From Pseudomonas azotoformans (GTDB lineage: Bacteria > Pseudomonadota > Gammaproteobacteria > Pseudomonadales > Pseudomonadaceae), in contig NZ_LT629702.1 of assembly GCF_900103345.1 (NCBI RefSeq), positions 5,557,501 to 5,621,500 on the forward strand: a stretch of 64,000 nt of DNA. The letters are read 5' to 3'. Shown one piece after another: positions 1-9,556 of the stretch. The notes under the pieces were generated by a model. It searched no databases, had not been told where the DNA came from, and worked only from the letters and a program-made list of their open reading frames with translations. Every line of letters starts with the position of its first letter. Positions within the stretch are counted from its first letter, which is position 1. The translations under genes were made by a program, and so were the position numbers.

Positions 1-541
<541 letters not shown>

Positions 542-694
542 TAACACCCAAGCAATTTGACTACTCTAACGAGCATCAGATTGCGGTGTGTGAAGACGAA
601 ATGAACCGAAAGTTCGACGTTCACAAAACACCGAAAGCTGTCACATACCCAATTTGCTGAAGCGAGGCCTAGGCCACGACTCAGTACCCGAATT

Positions 695-812
695 TCTTGA
701 CGACCATAGAGCATTGGAACCACCTGATCCCATCCCGAACTCAGTAGTGAAACGATGCATCGCCGATGGTAGTGTGGGGTTTCCCCATGTGAGAGTAGGT
801 CATCGTCAAGAT
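695..812 (+). rRNA. 5S ribosomal RNA
   Basis: The sequence is a typical Pseudomonas 5S rRNA of about 118 nt. Its terminal helix forms between CTTGACGA (from 696) and TCGTCAAG (ending 810). The conserved internal segment CCCATCCCGAACTCAG is present. It follows the 23S gene in the standard order and is followed at once by a terminator. The exact ends are set from the terminal helix and are good to 1-3 nt. Confidence 0.95.
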
Positions 813-822
813 TAAATTCCAG

Positions 823-860
823 AACCCCTGATTGCTTATGCAGTCAGGGGTTTTGTTTTG
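823..860 (+). terminator. Rho-independent terminator of the rRNA operon
   Basis: AACCCCTGA and TCAGGGGTT form a strong stem around a short loop. A T-rich tail (TTTTGTTTT) follows it, just after the 5S gene. This ends the rRNA transcript before the pqi operon. The roughly 110 bases from here to 971 hold no gene. Confidence 0.9.
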
Positions 861-970
861 GGCGGTCGAAAACTCAAGCGCTACTTATCCCCCGACAAAT
901 TTGCACAGTTATTTCTGAACCAGAGCACTAGAATAGGCACCTAACCATTTTTAGAGTCAGAGCCCTATCT

Positions 971-1630
971 ATGCCCGATCCGGCTGATGCCCTCGAGCTA
1001 TCGGATTTACCACTGGACGACCTGGTGGCATGCCATGAGTGCGACTTGCTGATGCGCAAACCGGTGCTCGCCCTCGGCGAAAAAGCCCAATGCCCGCGTT
1101 GCGGTTACGAGCTGTACGCTCACCGCCACAATGTCGTTGAGCGAAGTCTCGCCTTGGTGCTGGCAGCACTGCTGCTGTATGTCCCCGCGAACTTTCTACC
1201 CATCATGCAGCTCAATCTACTTGGGCAGTCTTCCGAAGACACCGTGTGGAGTGGCGTCGTTGGTTTGTTCGACACCGGCATGCAAGGTGTCGCCGTTGTC
1301 GTTTTTCTGTGCAGCATGGGCATCCCCTTGCTCAAGCTGCTTTGCCAATTGGCAGTGCTGCTCAGCATCCGCTGGAATGTCGGGCGTAGTTATGGGCTAC
1401 TGCTGTACCGCATTTACCATCACATGAAAGATTGGGGAATGCTGGAGGTCTATTTGATGGGCGTACTGGTGGCGATCGTAAAGCTCGCCGACATGGCCGC
1501 CATCACGGTCGGCCTGGGGCTGGTCTGCTTTGTCAGCCTATTGGTGGTTCAGGTGTTGCTTGAGGTGGTGATGTCGCCCCACCAGATCTGGCAAGCGCTA
1601 TCAGGAGAGGATGATCATGCGGGCGATTGA
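971..1630 (+). CDS. pqiA: PqiA/LetA-type membrane protein, first half-protein
   Basis: This is an inner-membrane protein of 219 aa from the paraquat-inducible protein A family, partner of MCE-domain lipid transporters. A rubredoxin-like zinc site is visible at the N-terminus (C21-x2-C24 and C41-x2-C44). It is followed by about four hydrophobic segments from residue 59 to about 205. E. coli PqiA and LetA (YebS) carry two such units in one chain of about 420 aa; here each unit is a separate protein, and this is the first. The next gene overlaps it by 14 nt, so the two are translated together. Identity is secure at family level; whether it is PqiA-like or LetA-like cannot be settled by eye. Confidence 0.9.
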   Translation: MPDPADALELSDLPLDDLVACHECDLLMRKPVLALGEKAQCPRCGYELYAHRHNVVERSLALVLAALLLYVPANFLPIMQLNLLGQSSEDTVWSGVVGLFDTGMQGVAVVVFLCSMGIPLLKLLCQLAVLLSIRWNVGRSYGLLLYRIYHHMKDWGMLEVYLMGVLVAIVKLADMAAITVGLGLVCFVSLLVVQVLLEVVMSPHQIWQALSGEDDHAGD

Positions 1631-2240
1631 TGCAGGCATTCTGATTTGTACCGAATGCCACGAGTTGAACAAGCAAGACGCTGATAGCGACGAGCAAACC
1701 TGTACCCGTTGTGGTGCGCTGATCCATGCCCGTCGCCCCAACAGCCTTACCCGTACCTGGGCGCTGCTGATCACCGCGGCGATCTTGTACATTCCCGCCA
1801 ACCTGTTACCTATCATGACCATCAATTCGCTTGGCCAGGGTGACCCCAGCACTATCATGGCTGGGGTGATTCAACTGGTGCAGCATGGCATGTACCCGAT
1901 CGCGGCTGTGGTGTTCATCGCCAGCATCCTGGTGCCAACCTTCAAGCTGGTCGGCATAGGTCTGCTACTGTTCTCGGTGCAGCGTCACCAACCGTTGTCC
2001 GCGCAACAACGCATTGTGATGTACCGCTTTATCGAATTCATTGGCCGCTGGTCCATGCTGGATATCTTCGTGATCGCCATCCTGGTGGCGGTTGTTAACT
2101 TTGGGCGACTTGCCAGTGTCGAGGCCAATCTCGGCGCTGCGGCGTTCGCCAGTGTGGTGATCTTGACGATGCTTGCCGCAGTAACTTTTGATCCCCGACT
2201 GATTTGGGACAACACGGAGTCGGACGACGACCATGAGTGA
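1617..2240 (+). CDS. pqiA: PqiA/LetA-type membrane protein, second half-protein
   Basis: This second single-unit PqiA-family protein has 207 aa. It has its own cysteine pairs (C11-x2-C14 and C29-x2-C32) and about four transmembrane segments. Both half-proteins share a similar segment (Y-x-PAN-x-LPIM) at the first membrane helix, which shows they arose from the same domain. The start at 1617 is preferred over 1611 because the strong AGGAGAGG ribosome site ends at 1610, leaving a normal 6-nt gap. The gene overlaps both neighbours, so the three genes form one operon. The two half-proteins probably assemble into the equivalent of one full-length PqiA/LetA. Confidence 0.9.
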   Translation: MRAIDAGILICTECHELNKQDADSDEQTCTRCGALIHARRPNSLTRTWALLITAAILYIPANLLPIMTINSLGQGDPSTIMAGVIQLVQHGMYPIAAVVFIASILVPTFKLVGIGLLLFSVQRHQPLSAQQRIVMYRFIEFIGRWSMLDIFVIAILVAVVNFGRLASVEANLGAAAFASVVILTMLAAVTFDPRLIWDNTESDDDHE

Positions 2241-4536
2241 TTTGCCAAAAGCTAAAACCCGCCCAGCCTCCAACTGGTCGGCCATTTGGGTGTTGCCTCT
2301 GATTGCCCTGATCATCGGTGGATGGCTGGGGTGGCGTGCCTATTCCCAGCAGGGCATCGACATCCAGGTGCGCTTTGAAAGCGGCGAAGGCATCCAGGTC
2401 AACAAGACCGAAGTGGTCTACAAAGGCATGCCGGTGGGCAAGGTCAAGGCCCTGGCGTTGGATGACGAGGGTAACAATCGCGGGGTGATTGCCACCATCG
2501 AGATGAACAAGGACGTCGAACAATACCTGAAGACCAATACCCGTTTCTGGCTGGTCAAGCCGAGTGTCAGCCTCGCTGGCATCACCGGCCTGGAAACCCT
2601 GGTGTCGGGTAACTACATCGCCGCCAGCCCGGGCGACGGTGAGCCCACACGCAAGTTCAAGGCGCTCTCCGAAGAGCCGCCCCTGTCCGACGCCAAGCCC
2701 GGTTTGCACCTGACCATCAAGGCTGACCGTCTCGGTTCGCTCAACCGTGGCAGCCCGGTGTTCTACAAGCAGATCCAGGTGGGCCAGGTCAAAAGCTATC
2801 TGCTCTCCGAAGACCAGAGTACCGTCGAGATCAAGGTCTATATCGAACCGACCTACGCCAGTCTCGTGCGCAAACACACACGTTTCTGGAACGCCAGCGG
2901 CATCAGCATCGATGCGAACCTCTCCGGCGTGAAAGTGCGCAGCGAATCCCTCTCCAGCATCGTTGCCGGCGGCATCGCCTTCGCCACGCCGGAGAACCGC
3001 AAGGACAGTCCGCCTACGGATCCGAGCCTGCCATTCCGGCTGTACGAAGATTTCGACGCCGCTGCGGCCGGCATCAAGGTCAAGGTCACACTCTCCGACT
3101 TCGAAGGCCTGCAGGCCGGCCGTACACCGGTGATGTACAAAGGTATTCAGGTCGGCAGCCTGAAAACGCTGAAGATCAACCCAGACCTTTCCAGTGCTAA
3201 CGCCGAACTGACCCTTGATCCCCTGGCTGAAGATTACCTGGTACAGGACACTCAGTTCTGGGTGGTCAAACCGTCTATTTCCCTGGCGGGTATCACTGGG
3301 CTTGAAGCCTTGGTCAAAGGTAACTACATCGCCATTCGCCCAGGTGACAAAGGGACGCCTCCACAGCGTGAGTACGTCGCACGGGCCAAGGCGCCACCAT
3401 TGGACCTGCGTTCCCCTGGCCTGCACATGGTGCTGTTTACCGACAACCTCGGCTCTCTGGATGTCGGCAGCCCGATTCTCTACAAGCAGGTCAAGGTCGG
3501 CTCGGTGCAGAGCTACCAGTTCTCGCGCAAGAACAAACAATTGGTGATCGGCGTCCACATCGAGAAGGAATACGAAAACCTGGTCAACGGTTCGACACGC
3601 TTCTGGAATGCCAGCGGCGTCACCCTGACCGGTGGCCTCACTGGCGGCATCCAAGTGAAGAGTGAATCCCTTGCCAGCTTGATGGCTGGCGGTATCGCCT
3701 TCGAAACACCCGAGCAGAACGTTCCGCTGAAAAAGCGCATCCCACGTTTCCGTCTGTTTGCCGACCGCGAGGCCGCCAACCAGCACGGTACCCTGGTGAC
3801 CATCAAGGTCGACCGCGCCGACGGCATGCGCCCTGGTACACCGGTACGTTTCAAAGGTCTGGACGTGGGCAAGATCGAAAGTGTCGACCTCAGTGCCGAC
3901 ATGCAGTCGGTGTTGCTCAGTGCACGTATCACCCAGGTGGCGGATCGGATCGCCCGCGTCGGCAGCCAGTTCTGGGTGGTCAAGCCTGAGTTGGGCCTGA
4001 TGAAAACCGCCAACCTGGAAACCCTGGTCACCGGGCAATACATCGAAGTACAACCGGCTGTGAAAAACGCCGGCCCGCAGAAGAGTTTCGTCGCGCTGGA
4101 CCAGCCCCCTGAAGCTGCCCATCAGGAAGCCGGCCTGAGCCTGACCCTTAGCGCCGCACGCCGCGGTTCGCTGAAGGAGGGCGTACCAGTCACCTACCGC
4201 GAAGTCACCGTGGGCAAAGTCACCGGCTACGAGCTGGGCCAAACCGCCGACCGCGTGTTGATCCACATTCTGATCGAGCCCAAATATGCCCCGTTGGTCC
4301 GCAGCGGTAGCCGATTCTGGAACACCAGCGGCTTTGGCCTCGACTTCGGCCTGTTCAAGGGCGCAACCGTACGCACGGAATCCTTGGAAACGCTGGTCGC
4401 TGGCGGTATCGCCTTCGCCACACCCGATGGCGAGCGCATGGGCAATGCCGCCCGGCCACAGCAAACCTTCCCGCTGTTCGACAAGTTTGAAGATGAGTGG
4501 CTGACCTGGGCACCTAAAATTCCGCTCGGCAAATAA
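2233..4536 (+). CDS. pqiB: MCE-domain lipid transport protein (PqiB/LetB type, six MCE domains)
   Basis: This 767-aa protein is anchored by one N-terminal membrane helix (about residues 16-34), with the rest in the periplasm. Six MCE (MlaD-like) domains can be counted from the recurring pattern P-V-x-(Y/F)-(K/R)-x-x-x-V-G, about 115-120 residues apart. MCE proteins of this kind stack as hexameric rings into a tube that carries phospholipid between the inner and outer membranes. E. coli PqiB has three domains and LetB (YebT) seven, so this is an intermediate form. No PqiC lipoprotein gene follows, which resembles the LetAB arrangement. The start overlaps the pqiA stop. Confidence 0.9.
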   Translation: MSDLPKAKTRPASNWSAIWVLPLIALIIGGWLGWRAYSQQGIDIQVRFESGEGIQVNKTEVVYKGMPVGKVKALALDDEGNNRGVIATIEMNKDVEQYLKTNTRFWLVKPSVSLAGITGLETLVSGNYIAASPGDGEPTRKFKALSEEPPLSDAKPGLHLTIKADRLGSLNRGSPVFYKQIQVGQVKSYLLSEDQSTVEIKVYIEPTYASLVRKHTRFWNASGISIDANLSGVKVRSESLSSIVAGGIAFATPENRKDSPPTDPSLPFRLYEDFDAAAAGIKVKVTLSDFEGLQAGRTPVMYKGIQVGSLKTLKINPDLSSANAELTLDPLAEDYLVQDTQFWVVKPSISLAGITGLEALVKGNYIAIRPGDKGTPPQREYVARAKAPPLDLRSPGLHMVLFTDNLGSLDVGSPILYKQVKVGSVQSYQFSRKNKQLVIGVHIEKEYENLVNGSTRFWNASGVTLTGGLTGGIQVKSESLASLMAGGIAFETPEQNVPLKKRIPRFRLFADREAANQHGTLVTIKVDRADGMRPGTPVRFKGLDVGKIESVDLSADMQSVLLSARITQVADRIARVGSQFWVVKPELGLMKTANLETLVTGQYIEVQPAVKNAGPQKSFVALDQPPEAAHQEAGLSLTLSAARRGSLKEGVPVTYREVTVGKVTGYELGQTADRVLIHILIEPKYAPLVRSGSRFWNTSGFGLDFGLFKGATVRTESLETLVAGGIAFATPDGERMGNAARPQQTFPLFDKFEDEWLTWAPKIPLGK

Positions 4537-4542
4537 GCGCCA

Positions 4543-4578
4543 CAAAAAAGGCCGCGATCCATAGATCGCGGCCTTTTT
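4543..4578. terminator. Bidirectional terminator between pqiB and mksB
   Basis: A 14-bp stem (AAAAAGGCCGCGAT / ATCGCGGCCTTTTT) with a short loop is flanked by A and T runs. It can therefore stop both the rightward pqi transcript and the leftward mks transcript, whose genes converge here. Confidence 0.92.
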
Positions 4579-4596
4579 GCATTTCAGCGCATGACG

Positions 4597-7437
4597 TCAG
4601 ACTTCATCCAGCTCCGGCTCATCCGCCTGCACATTCATCGTCGCCTTCACCACATCATGACGACGGATGTACTTCCAGTCCGCCTCATCGATGTAGATCC
4701 CATTCGGCCCGCTGCCGCCTTCCAGGTCGATCGCCACCTGGGCGGAGACCTGCGGCTTCACACTGGCCAGGATCGGTACGAAGCCCAGCTGCAAGCTGGT
4801 CTCCAACAGGGCAGCCTGGTTCTTCTCATCGATGTCCGCCGCTTCGTCAAGGTAGTACGGCAAACGCACACGCCCGGCCTGGTCACGGTCCATCAAGTGC
4901 AGCAACAAGTACATGTTGGTCAGCGCCTTGATGGTCATGGTGGTGCCGTTGGACGCGGCGCCATCGATGTCAGTGTGGATCACCGGCTGGCCATGCACCT
5001 TGGTGATCTCGAACGCCAGCTCGAACAAGTCCTTGAGACCCAGCTGGTTATGGTTGGCTGCCACCAGCCGCGCCAGGTACTCCTTGGCTTCTTCGTTCTT
5101 GTTGTCCTGCTCGGCGCTCTGGCTCAGGTCGAACACCGACAGGGTTTCGCCTTCTTCATACTGACCGGCACTGTGGATGATCTGGTCGATATGCTTGAGC
5201 GCTTCCTTGTTCGGCGCCAGCACGATGCGGAAGCTTTGCAGGTTGGAGACTTGGCGCTTGTTGATCTCACGGTTGAACAACGCCAGTTGATGCTCAAGGC
5301 TGTCGTAGTCGCTGCGGATGTTGCGCAGGGTCCGTGCGATATCGGTGACCGCCGCACGGCGGGCCTTGCCGAGTGTCAGCGCTTCATCCGTGCGGTGCGC
5401 ATAGGCATTGATCAGCAATTGCAGGCGGCGCTCGACATCATCCTCGCTGTCGAACTTGGCCACGCCCTTGAGGCGGACCTGGGCGTACAGCGCTTCGATC
5501 TGGCCATCGGCGCGCAACAAGCCTTGCCAGCTGTCCTGATAGTCATTGAGCAGCGGCAGCAGGTTGTCCATGGAGTCGTCGACCGGGTCCATGAACGGTG
5601 TGCCGAACGGCAAATCCGCCGGTAACAATTGACGGCGACGCAACGCGTCGTCCAGCGTGCGTTGCTTGGCTTCCATGTCGCCGATCTGGCGGCCCACCAG
5701 TTGCAGCTTCGCCGACAGTTGCTGAACACGCTCGGTGAACGCATCACTGGAACGCTTCAACTCGTCTTGTGCGGCTTCCATCTGCGCCAGGTTTTCCAGC
5801 TTTTCGCCTTCCTCCGCGCTCAGGGTTTGCGCACGGCGGAAGTCTTCCAGCGCCTTCTGCGCATCGAGCACCTGCTGGTACAGCGCTTCTGTCTGAGTCT
5901 TGCTCGCGGCACGGTCAGACGCGACAGCCTGCTGGGTTTTCAGTTGCTTGAGTTCTTTCTCCAGGCGCTCTTTCTGGTCGCGCAACGCCGCGCGATCCGC
6001 CAGGGCCTGCAAGGCCGGCGGTTCGATATGGGAGATGTCGATGGACAGCCCCGGTACTTCAAAGCGCTCACCCTTGAAGCCGTCGAGTATCTGCTCCAGG
6101 GATTTGACCCACTGGCCGTCCTCGTCCAGCGTGATGCCATGTTCGCCCAACGGCAGGCTGAACAACGAACTGTTGAACAGGCGCATCAGACGCTCGACGT
6201 CTTGCTGTGAGAATTCCTCCCGCAGTTTGGCGTAGCTGTTGTTGTCCGCGTGATCGAGCTGCTGCTTGACCGACTTCAGGCGCTTTTCCAGATCGCGCAA
6301 ACGCTCGTCCAGATCCTCGGCACTGAACTGCCGCGACTGCGCCAGGGCGCCCGCCAGTTCATCGTGGGCATCCTTGGCCGCCAGCAGTTGCTGCTCCAGC
6401 ACCTTCACGTCATCCACCAGGGCAAAGCGATGCTTGAGCACCGACAACTCGCCCAGCCAACGCTGGATACCGCTGATTTCCCGCTCCAGGCGCATCAGCT
6501 CCTGGGTGCCGCCACGTTGGTCGTTCTGCAACGCGTCCTGCTCGTTGCGGTAGTGTTCGGCCTGGATCGTCAGTTCTTCCTTGCGCGCGCTGGCGTAGTC
6601 CGACCAAGTGCCGAGCAACGAATCCAGCAGCGGCGATAGGCGATGCAATTTGCCGCGCAAAATGTCGCGCTGCTTCACGCCATTGGACAGCGCTTCAACC
6701 AACGGGCCAGCTGCAACCAGGGAGTTGTAGTCCTGCTCCATCCGTCGCACATCACGGAAGGCTTCTTCGCACGCCGCGATGTAGTCCACGCTACCCGAGC
6801 GCAGGCTGTGCTCAAACGCATCCAGGAACAATTGCTTGAGCTTGGCCGCGGTGATTTCACGCATGTGCAGCAGGTTGATAAACAGTGCGCGGAAGGTCTT
6901 CAGGCTCTGCTCGCTGGTGGAGCGCAGTGGAATCAACGTCAGGTCCAGCGGGATCGACGTATGCCCGCCCACCAGCAAGCGACGCAGTTCATCCGGCTTG
7001 AGTTCGTAGGCTTTCAGGCCTTCGCGCTCGAGGTTGGTGAACAGCTCTTTCTGACGCAGGCAGGTGTCATTCTTCTGGTAGTGCGCCAGGTCCAGCTTGC
7101 CGGCATAGGCGAAGAACTGGTGACCGAAACCACCGCCCGGGCCACGCCCGACCACGCCGATCACATGGGGGCCGTGGGGCAGCGAGACTTCCACGAGGAT
7201 GTAGCTGGTGTCGGTGGCGAAGTAGAAGCGCCGCGATTGTTCCAGGGTGTACTTGCCGAAACTCATGTCCGACATGCGCGCCAGGATCGGGAACTGCAAG
7301 GCGTTGATCGAGGCGGATTTACCCAGGTTGTTCGCGCCATACACGGACAGCGGCTCTTCCAGCGGGAACAGGCCCAGGCTGTAGCCGGCGGTGTTCAATA
7401 GGGCGAAGCGGCGGATGCCGTAGCGTTCCTTGCTCAT
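4597..7437 (-). CDS. mksB: Condensin subunit MksB (SMC-like ATPase)
   Basis: MksB is the SMC-like ATPase of the MksBEF condensin, a MukB-related complex that compacts and helps segregate the chromosome. The 946-aa chain has a Walker A site at residues 34-41 (GANNLGKS), long coiled-coil arms over roughly 270-720, and a C-terminal head with a signature-like segment (SNGTTMTIKAL) and Walker B (LPYYLDEA). It is shorter than MukB (about 1480 aa), as is usual for MksB. It is the last gene of the operon and its start overlaps the mksE stop by 4 nt. No MksG/JetD nuclease gene follows, so this is the chromosomal-maintenance form rather than the plasmid-defence form. Confidence 0.95.
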   Translation of the reverse strand: MSKERYGIRRFALLNTAGYSLGLFPLEEPLSVYGANNLGKSASINALQFPILARMSDMSFGKYTLEQSRRFYFATDTSYILVEVSLPHGPHVIGVVGRGPGGGFGHQFFAYAGKLDLAHYQKNDTCLRQKELFTNLEREGLKAYELKPDELRRLLVGGHTSIPLDLTLIPLRSTSEQSLKTFRALFINLLHMREITAAKLKQLFLDAFEHSLRSGSVDYIAACEEAFRDVRRMEQDYNSLVAAGPLVEALSNGVKQRDILRGKLHRLSPLLDSLLGTWSDYASARKEELTIQAEHYRNEQDALQNDQRGGTQELMRLEREISGIQRWLGELSVLKHRFALVDDVKVLEQQLLAAKDAHDELAGALAQSRQFSAEDLDERLRDLEKRLKSVKQQLDHADNNSYAKLREEFSQQDVERLMRLFNSSLFSLPLGEHGITLDEDGQWVKSLEQILDGFKGERFEVPGLSIDISHIEPPALQALADRAALRDQKERLEKELKQLKTQQAVASDRAASKTQTEALYQQVLDAQKALEDFRRAQTLSAEEGEKLENLAQMEAAQDELKRSSDAFTERVQQLSAKLQLVGRQIGDMEAKQRTLDDALRRRQLLPADLPFGTPFMDPVDDSMDNLLPLLNDYQDSWQGLLRADGQIEALYAQVRLKGVAKFDSEDDVERRLQLLINAYAHRTDEALTLGKARRAAVTDIARTLRNIRSDYDSLEHQLALFNREINKRQVSNLQSFRIVLAPNKEALKHIDQIIHSAGQYEEGETLSVFDLSQSAEQDNKNEEAKEYLARLVAANHNQLGLKDLFELAFEITKVHGQPVIHTDIDGAASNGTTMTIKALTNMYLLLHLMDRDQAGRVRLPYYLDEAADIDEKNQAALLETSLQLGFVPILASVKPQVSAQVAIDLEGGSGPNGIYIDEADWKYIRRHDVVKATMNVQADEPELDEV

Positions 7438-8141
7438 GCATCGGTCTCCTGTTCTTCGGCAATGGCGCGGGCCAGGGCGTCTTCTTCGCTTTCATCGGCG
7501 AAGTCGCTCAAGTCGAGTGGGTCATCGGTTTTCAGCAATTTCTCATCGCTGTCTTCGTCGATGATCACCGGTGCCGGCAGCGGCAACACGCTGTGCACGC
7601 TGGCTGCCAGGTCGCGGTCTTGCTGCACCGACAGGCACACATCGAGGAAGCGGTGCATCGGCGGCAGGAAGCGATAGATGCCGTTGTCTTCGCTGGCAAA
7701 ACCCAGCTGGGTCATGCGGCGCATGATTTTTTCTTCGAGTTCTTCCTGGGTCTGCACTTCGGCCTGGATAAACAGGTCACGGTATTTCTCCAGCAACGAC
7801 GGCAGCTCATCACGGCCGAGGCTGCCACCGTCAAGCACGGCGATCGGGTCGCGGCCCTGGTCGGCCAGGTGCTCGACGATGATGAAGGTGAACAGCGCCA
7901 GGCGCTGGGCGGTCTTGTTGACCTGCGCGGCGGCCACGGCAGTGTCCGGCACGAAGTAGTAGAAGCCCCGCGTGTCGCACACCAGTTCAAAGCCCAGGGC
8001 CTTGAACAGCGTGCGGTACTGGTCCTGGAAGTTCGACAGTTGTGCGTACAGCTCCGGGTCGCGGCGGCTGACGTGGTAACCCTTGAACAGCTCGCGAAAG
8101 ATTGGCGCCAGCTGGGACAGTTCGGATAGATCAAGATGCAT
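7434..8141 (-). CDS. mksE: Condensin subunit MksE
   Basis: This 235-aa protein has winged-helix character and a very acidic C-terminus rich in Asp and Glu. It corresponds to MukE, the KITE-type partner that binds the kleisin (MksF) and modulates the SMC heads. The call rests on its size, its position between the kleisin and SMC genes, and the stop/start overlaps with both neighbours (11 nt with mksF, 4 nt with mksB). Confidence 0.9.
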   Translation of the reverse strand: MHLDLSELSQLAPIFRELFKGYHVSRRDPELYAQLSNFQDQYRTLFKALGFELVCDTRGFYYFVPDTAVAAAQVNKTAQRLALFTFIIVEHLADQGRDPIAVLDGGSLGRDELPSLLEKYRDLFIQAEVQTQEELEEKIMRRMTQLGFASEDNGIYRFLPPMHRFLDVCLSVQQDRDLAASVHSVLPLPAPVIIDEDSDEKLLKTDDPLDLSDFADESEEDALARAIAEEQETDA

Positions 8142-9408
8142 GAGGTGTACTCGCAGGGTGCTCGGCGGCGTCGGATCCGGCCGGGAGCAGGGCGAATGAG
8201 CGCAGGCTGACCTGGTGCTCGTGTGTGTGGTAATCGCGGCGTTCCAGGCGTTCGCGCTTGAAGCGTTTTTCCCGCGAGAGGCGCGAGAACCAGTACAGCA
8301 ATTCGTCGGTGGCGCCGTCTGGTTCCTGCTCCAGCAGCCAGGTCATCAGGTCCGGCATCGGCAGGGCGTCTTCGCAGCGCTCGAGCATCTCCTTGACCGT
8401 GCGCGGTGCACGCTGGGCGTCGCCCTTGTGGGACTTGTGCGCCTTGGGAAAGCGCGCCGGTTTCGGCTCGAAATTCGCCAGCGCATACACATAGGCTTCG
8501 ACCTGGCTGGCGCTGCCGAGGAAGGTGCTCTGCGGCCGGGTGAACATCGGCATCGCCGCCTGTGGCACTGCGTCCAGGCCTTTACGGCGGATCGCCGACA
8601 AGGCCAGCGCCGCACCACGGGTCACGGCGTTGTGCCGACGCGCTTCTTCACGCAGCGGCAGCAGCAGTTCGCGGGCATGACGCAAGGTCAGTTGGGCGCT
8701 GGTCTGCATTTCCAGAATGCGCGCGTGGGTGCGCAGCAACATGTCGTCGTCCACCAGGTGGCCGAGGCGCTGCTGTTCGGTGAGCATGCGCAGCAACACA
8801 TTTTCCACCTTGCGCACGCCTTGTTCGAAGGCGCCGTCGGCGTTCACCAGCTGGATCATCGGTTCGACGTATTCGTCCCAGGTCGCCAGGACCTCGGCAT
8901 AACGCTGGCGCAACGGGATCTGCCGGTCGCTGGTCTTGGCGCGGTCTGCCACGGCGGCGAGGGCCTGTTCGTCGTTGGCGAGTTTTTTCAGCACATCGCG
9001 CACGCGCATGTCGAGCAGGCGCAGTTGACGGGCCAGGTCGTGGCCGTCACGGATGTCGAAGGCGTCCTGGATGTAGCCGGCCAGGCGCTCGAGGTGGCGC
9101 AGGTAGGCTTCGATTTCCAGGCACAGGCCAAGCCGGTGCTCCTTGCGAAGATAGGCCAGGAAATCGTGGATCTGTGCATTGAGCTCGAAACGGTTCGGGC
9201 TCTTGGCGACAGGCACCAGGATGTCCAGGCGAATCCACACGTCCAGCAGGCTGGTGATGTCCTGTGGCGTGCTGTCCAGTTGTTGGGCGGCCAGTTGTGC
9301 GCGCAGTTCACTCAGGCTCAGGGTGCCTTGGTCGAAGTGTTCGCACAGTGGCTCAAGCAGGGCCCAGTGTTCGGCGAGGGCGCGCAAGACGCGCTTGGGT
9401 TCGATCAT
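8131..9408 (-). CDS. mksF: Condensin kleisin subunit MksF
   Basis: MksF is the kleisin that bridges the MksB heads and binds MksE. The 425-aa chain is mostly helical, has an N-terminal winged-helix-like region and a Lys/Arg-rich C-terminal part, and matches the length of MukF/MksF proteins. It is the first gene of the mks operon. The promoter must lie in the 148-bp gap shared with the divergent holD gene, which contains two DnaA boxes. Confidence 0.9.
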   Translation of the reverse strand: MIEPKRVLRALAEHWALLEPLCEHFDQGTLSLSELRAQLAAQQLDSTPQDITSLLDVWIRLDILVPVAKSPNRFELNAQIHDFLAYLRKEHRLGLCLEIEAYLRHLERLAGYIQDAFDIRDGHDLARQLRLLDMRVRDVLKKLANDEQALAAVADRAKTSDRQIPLRQRYAEVLATWDEYVEPMIQLVNADGAFEQGVRKVENVLLRMLTEQQRLGHLVDDDMLLRTHARILEMQTSAQLTLRHARELLLPLREEARRHNAVTRGAALALSAIRRKGLDAVPQAAMPMFTRPQSTFLGSASQVEAYVYALANFEPKPARFPKAHKSHKGDAQRAPRTVKEMLERCEDALPMPDLMTWLLEQEPDGATDELLYWFSRLSREKRFKRERLERRDYHTHEHQVSLRSFALLPAGSDAAEHPASTPHAS

Positions 9409-9467
9409 TGGAATGGCCGGCTGGTTGGCGATTAAAAGTCGCGATTGTACTGCATCGGACGCGGGAT

Positions 9468-9544
9468 TTATCCACAGCCGGTCAGTACGCAGTGGGCGAT
9501 TGTTGCCGAACAGCGGTAGAATCGCCGCTCTTTAGTTATCCACA
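9468..9544 (+). promoter_or_regulatory. Two perfect DnaA boxes between mksF and holD
   Basis: The 9-mer TTATCCACA, the consensus high-affinity DnaA site, occurs at 9468-9476 and again at 9536-9544 in the same orientation. Both lie in the divergent promoter region of the mks condensin operon and the holD-rimI genes. By chance about one such 9-mer would be expected per 130 kb of double-stranded DNA, so two within 77 bp is notable. A regulatory role for DnaA here is inference. Confidence 0.6.
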
Positions 9545-9556
9545 AGTGGCCGAGCT

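Noticed and set aside
2095..4545. 816-aa open frame on the minus strand opposite pqiB
   Set aside because: It mirrors the codon structure of pqiB, starts in the terminator region, has no ribosome site and no recognisable domain; it is a shadow of high-GC coding DNA.
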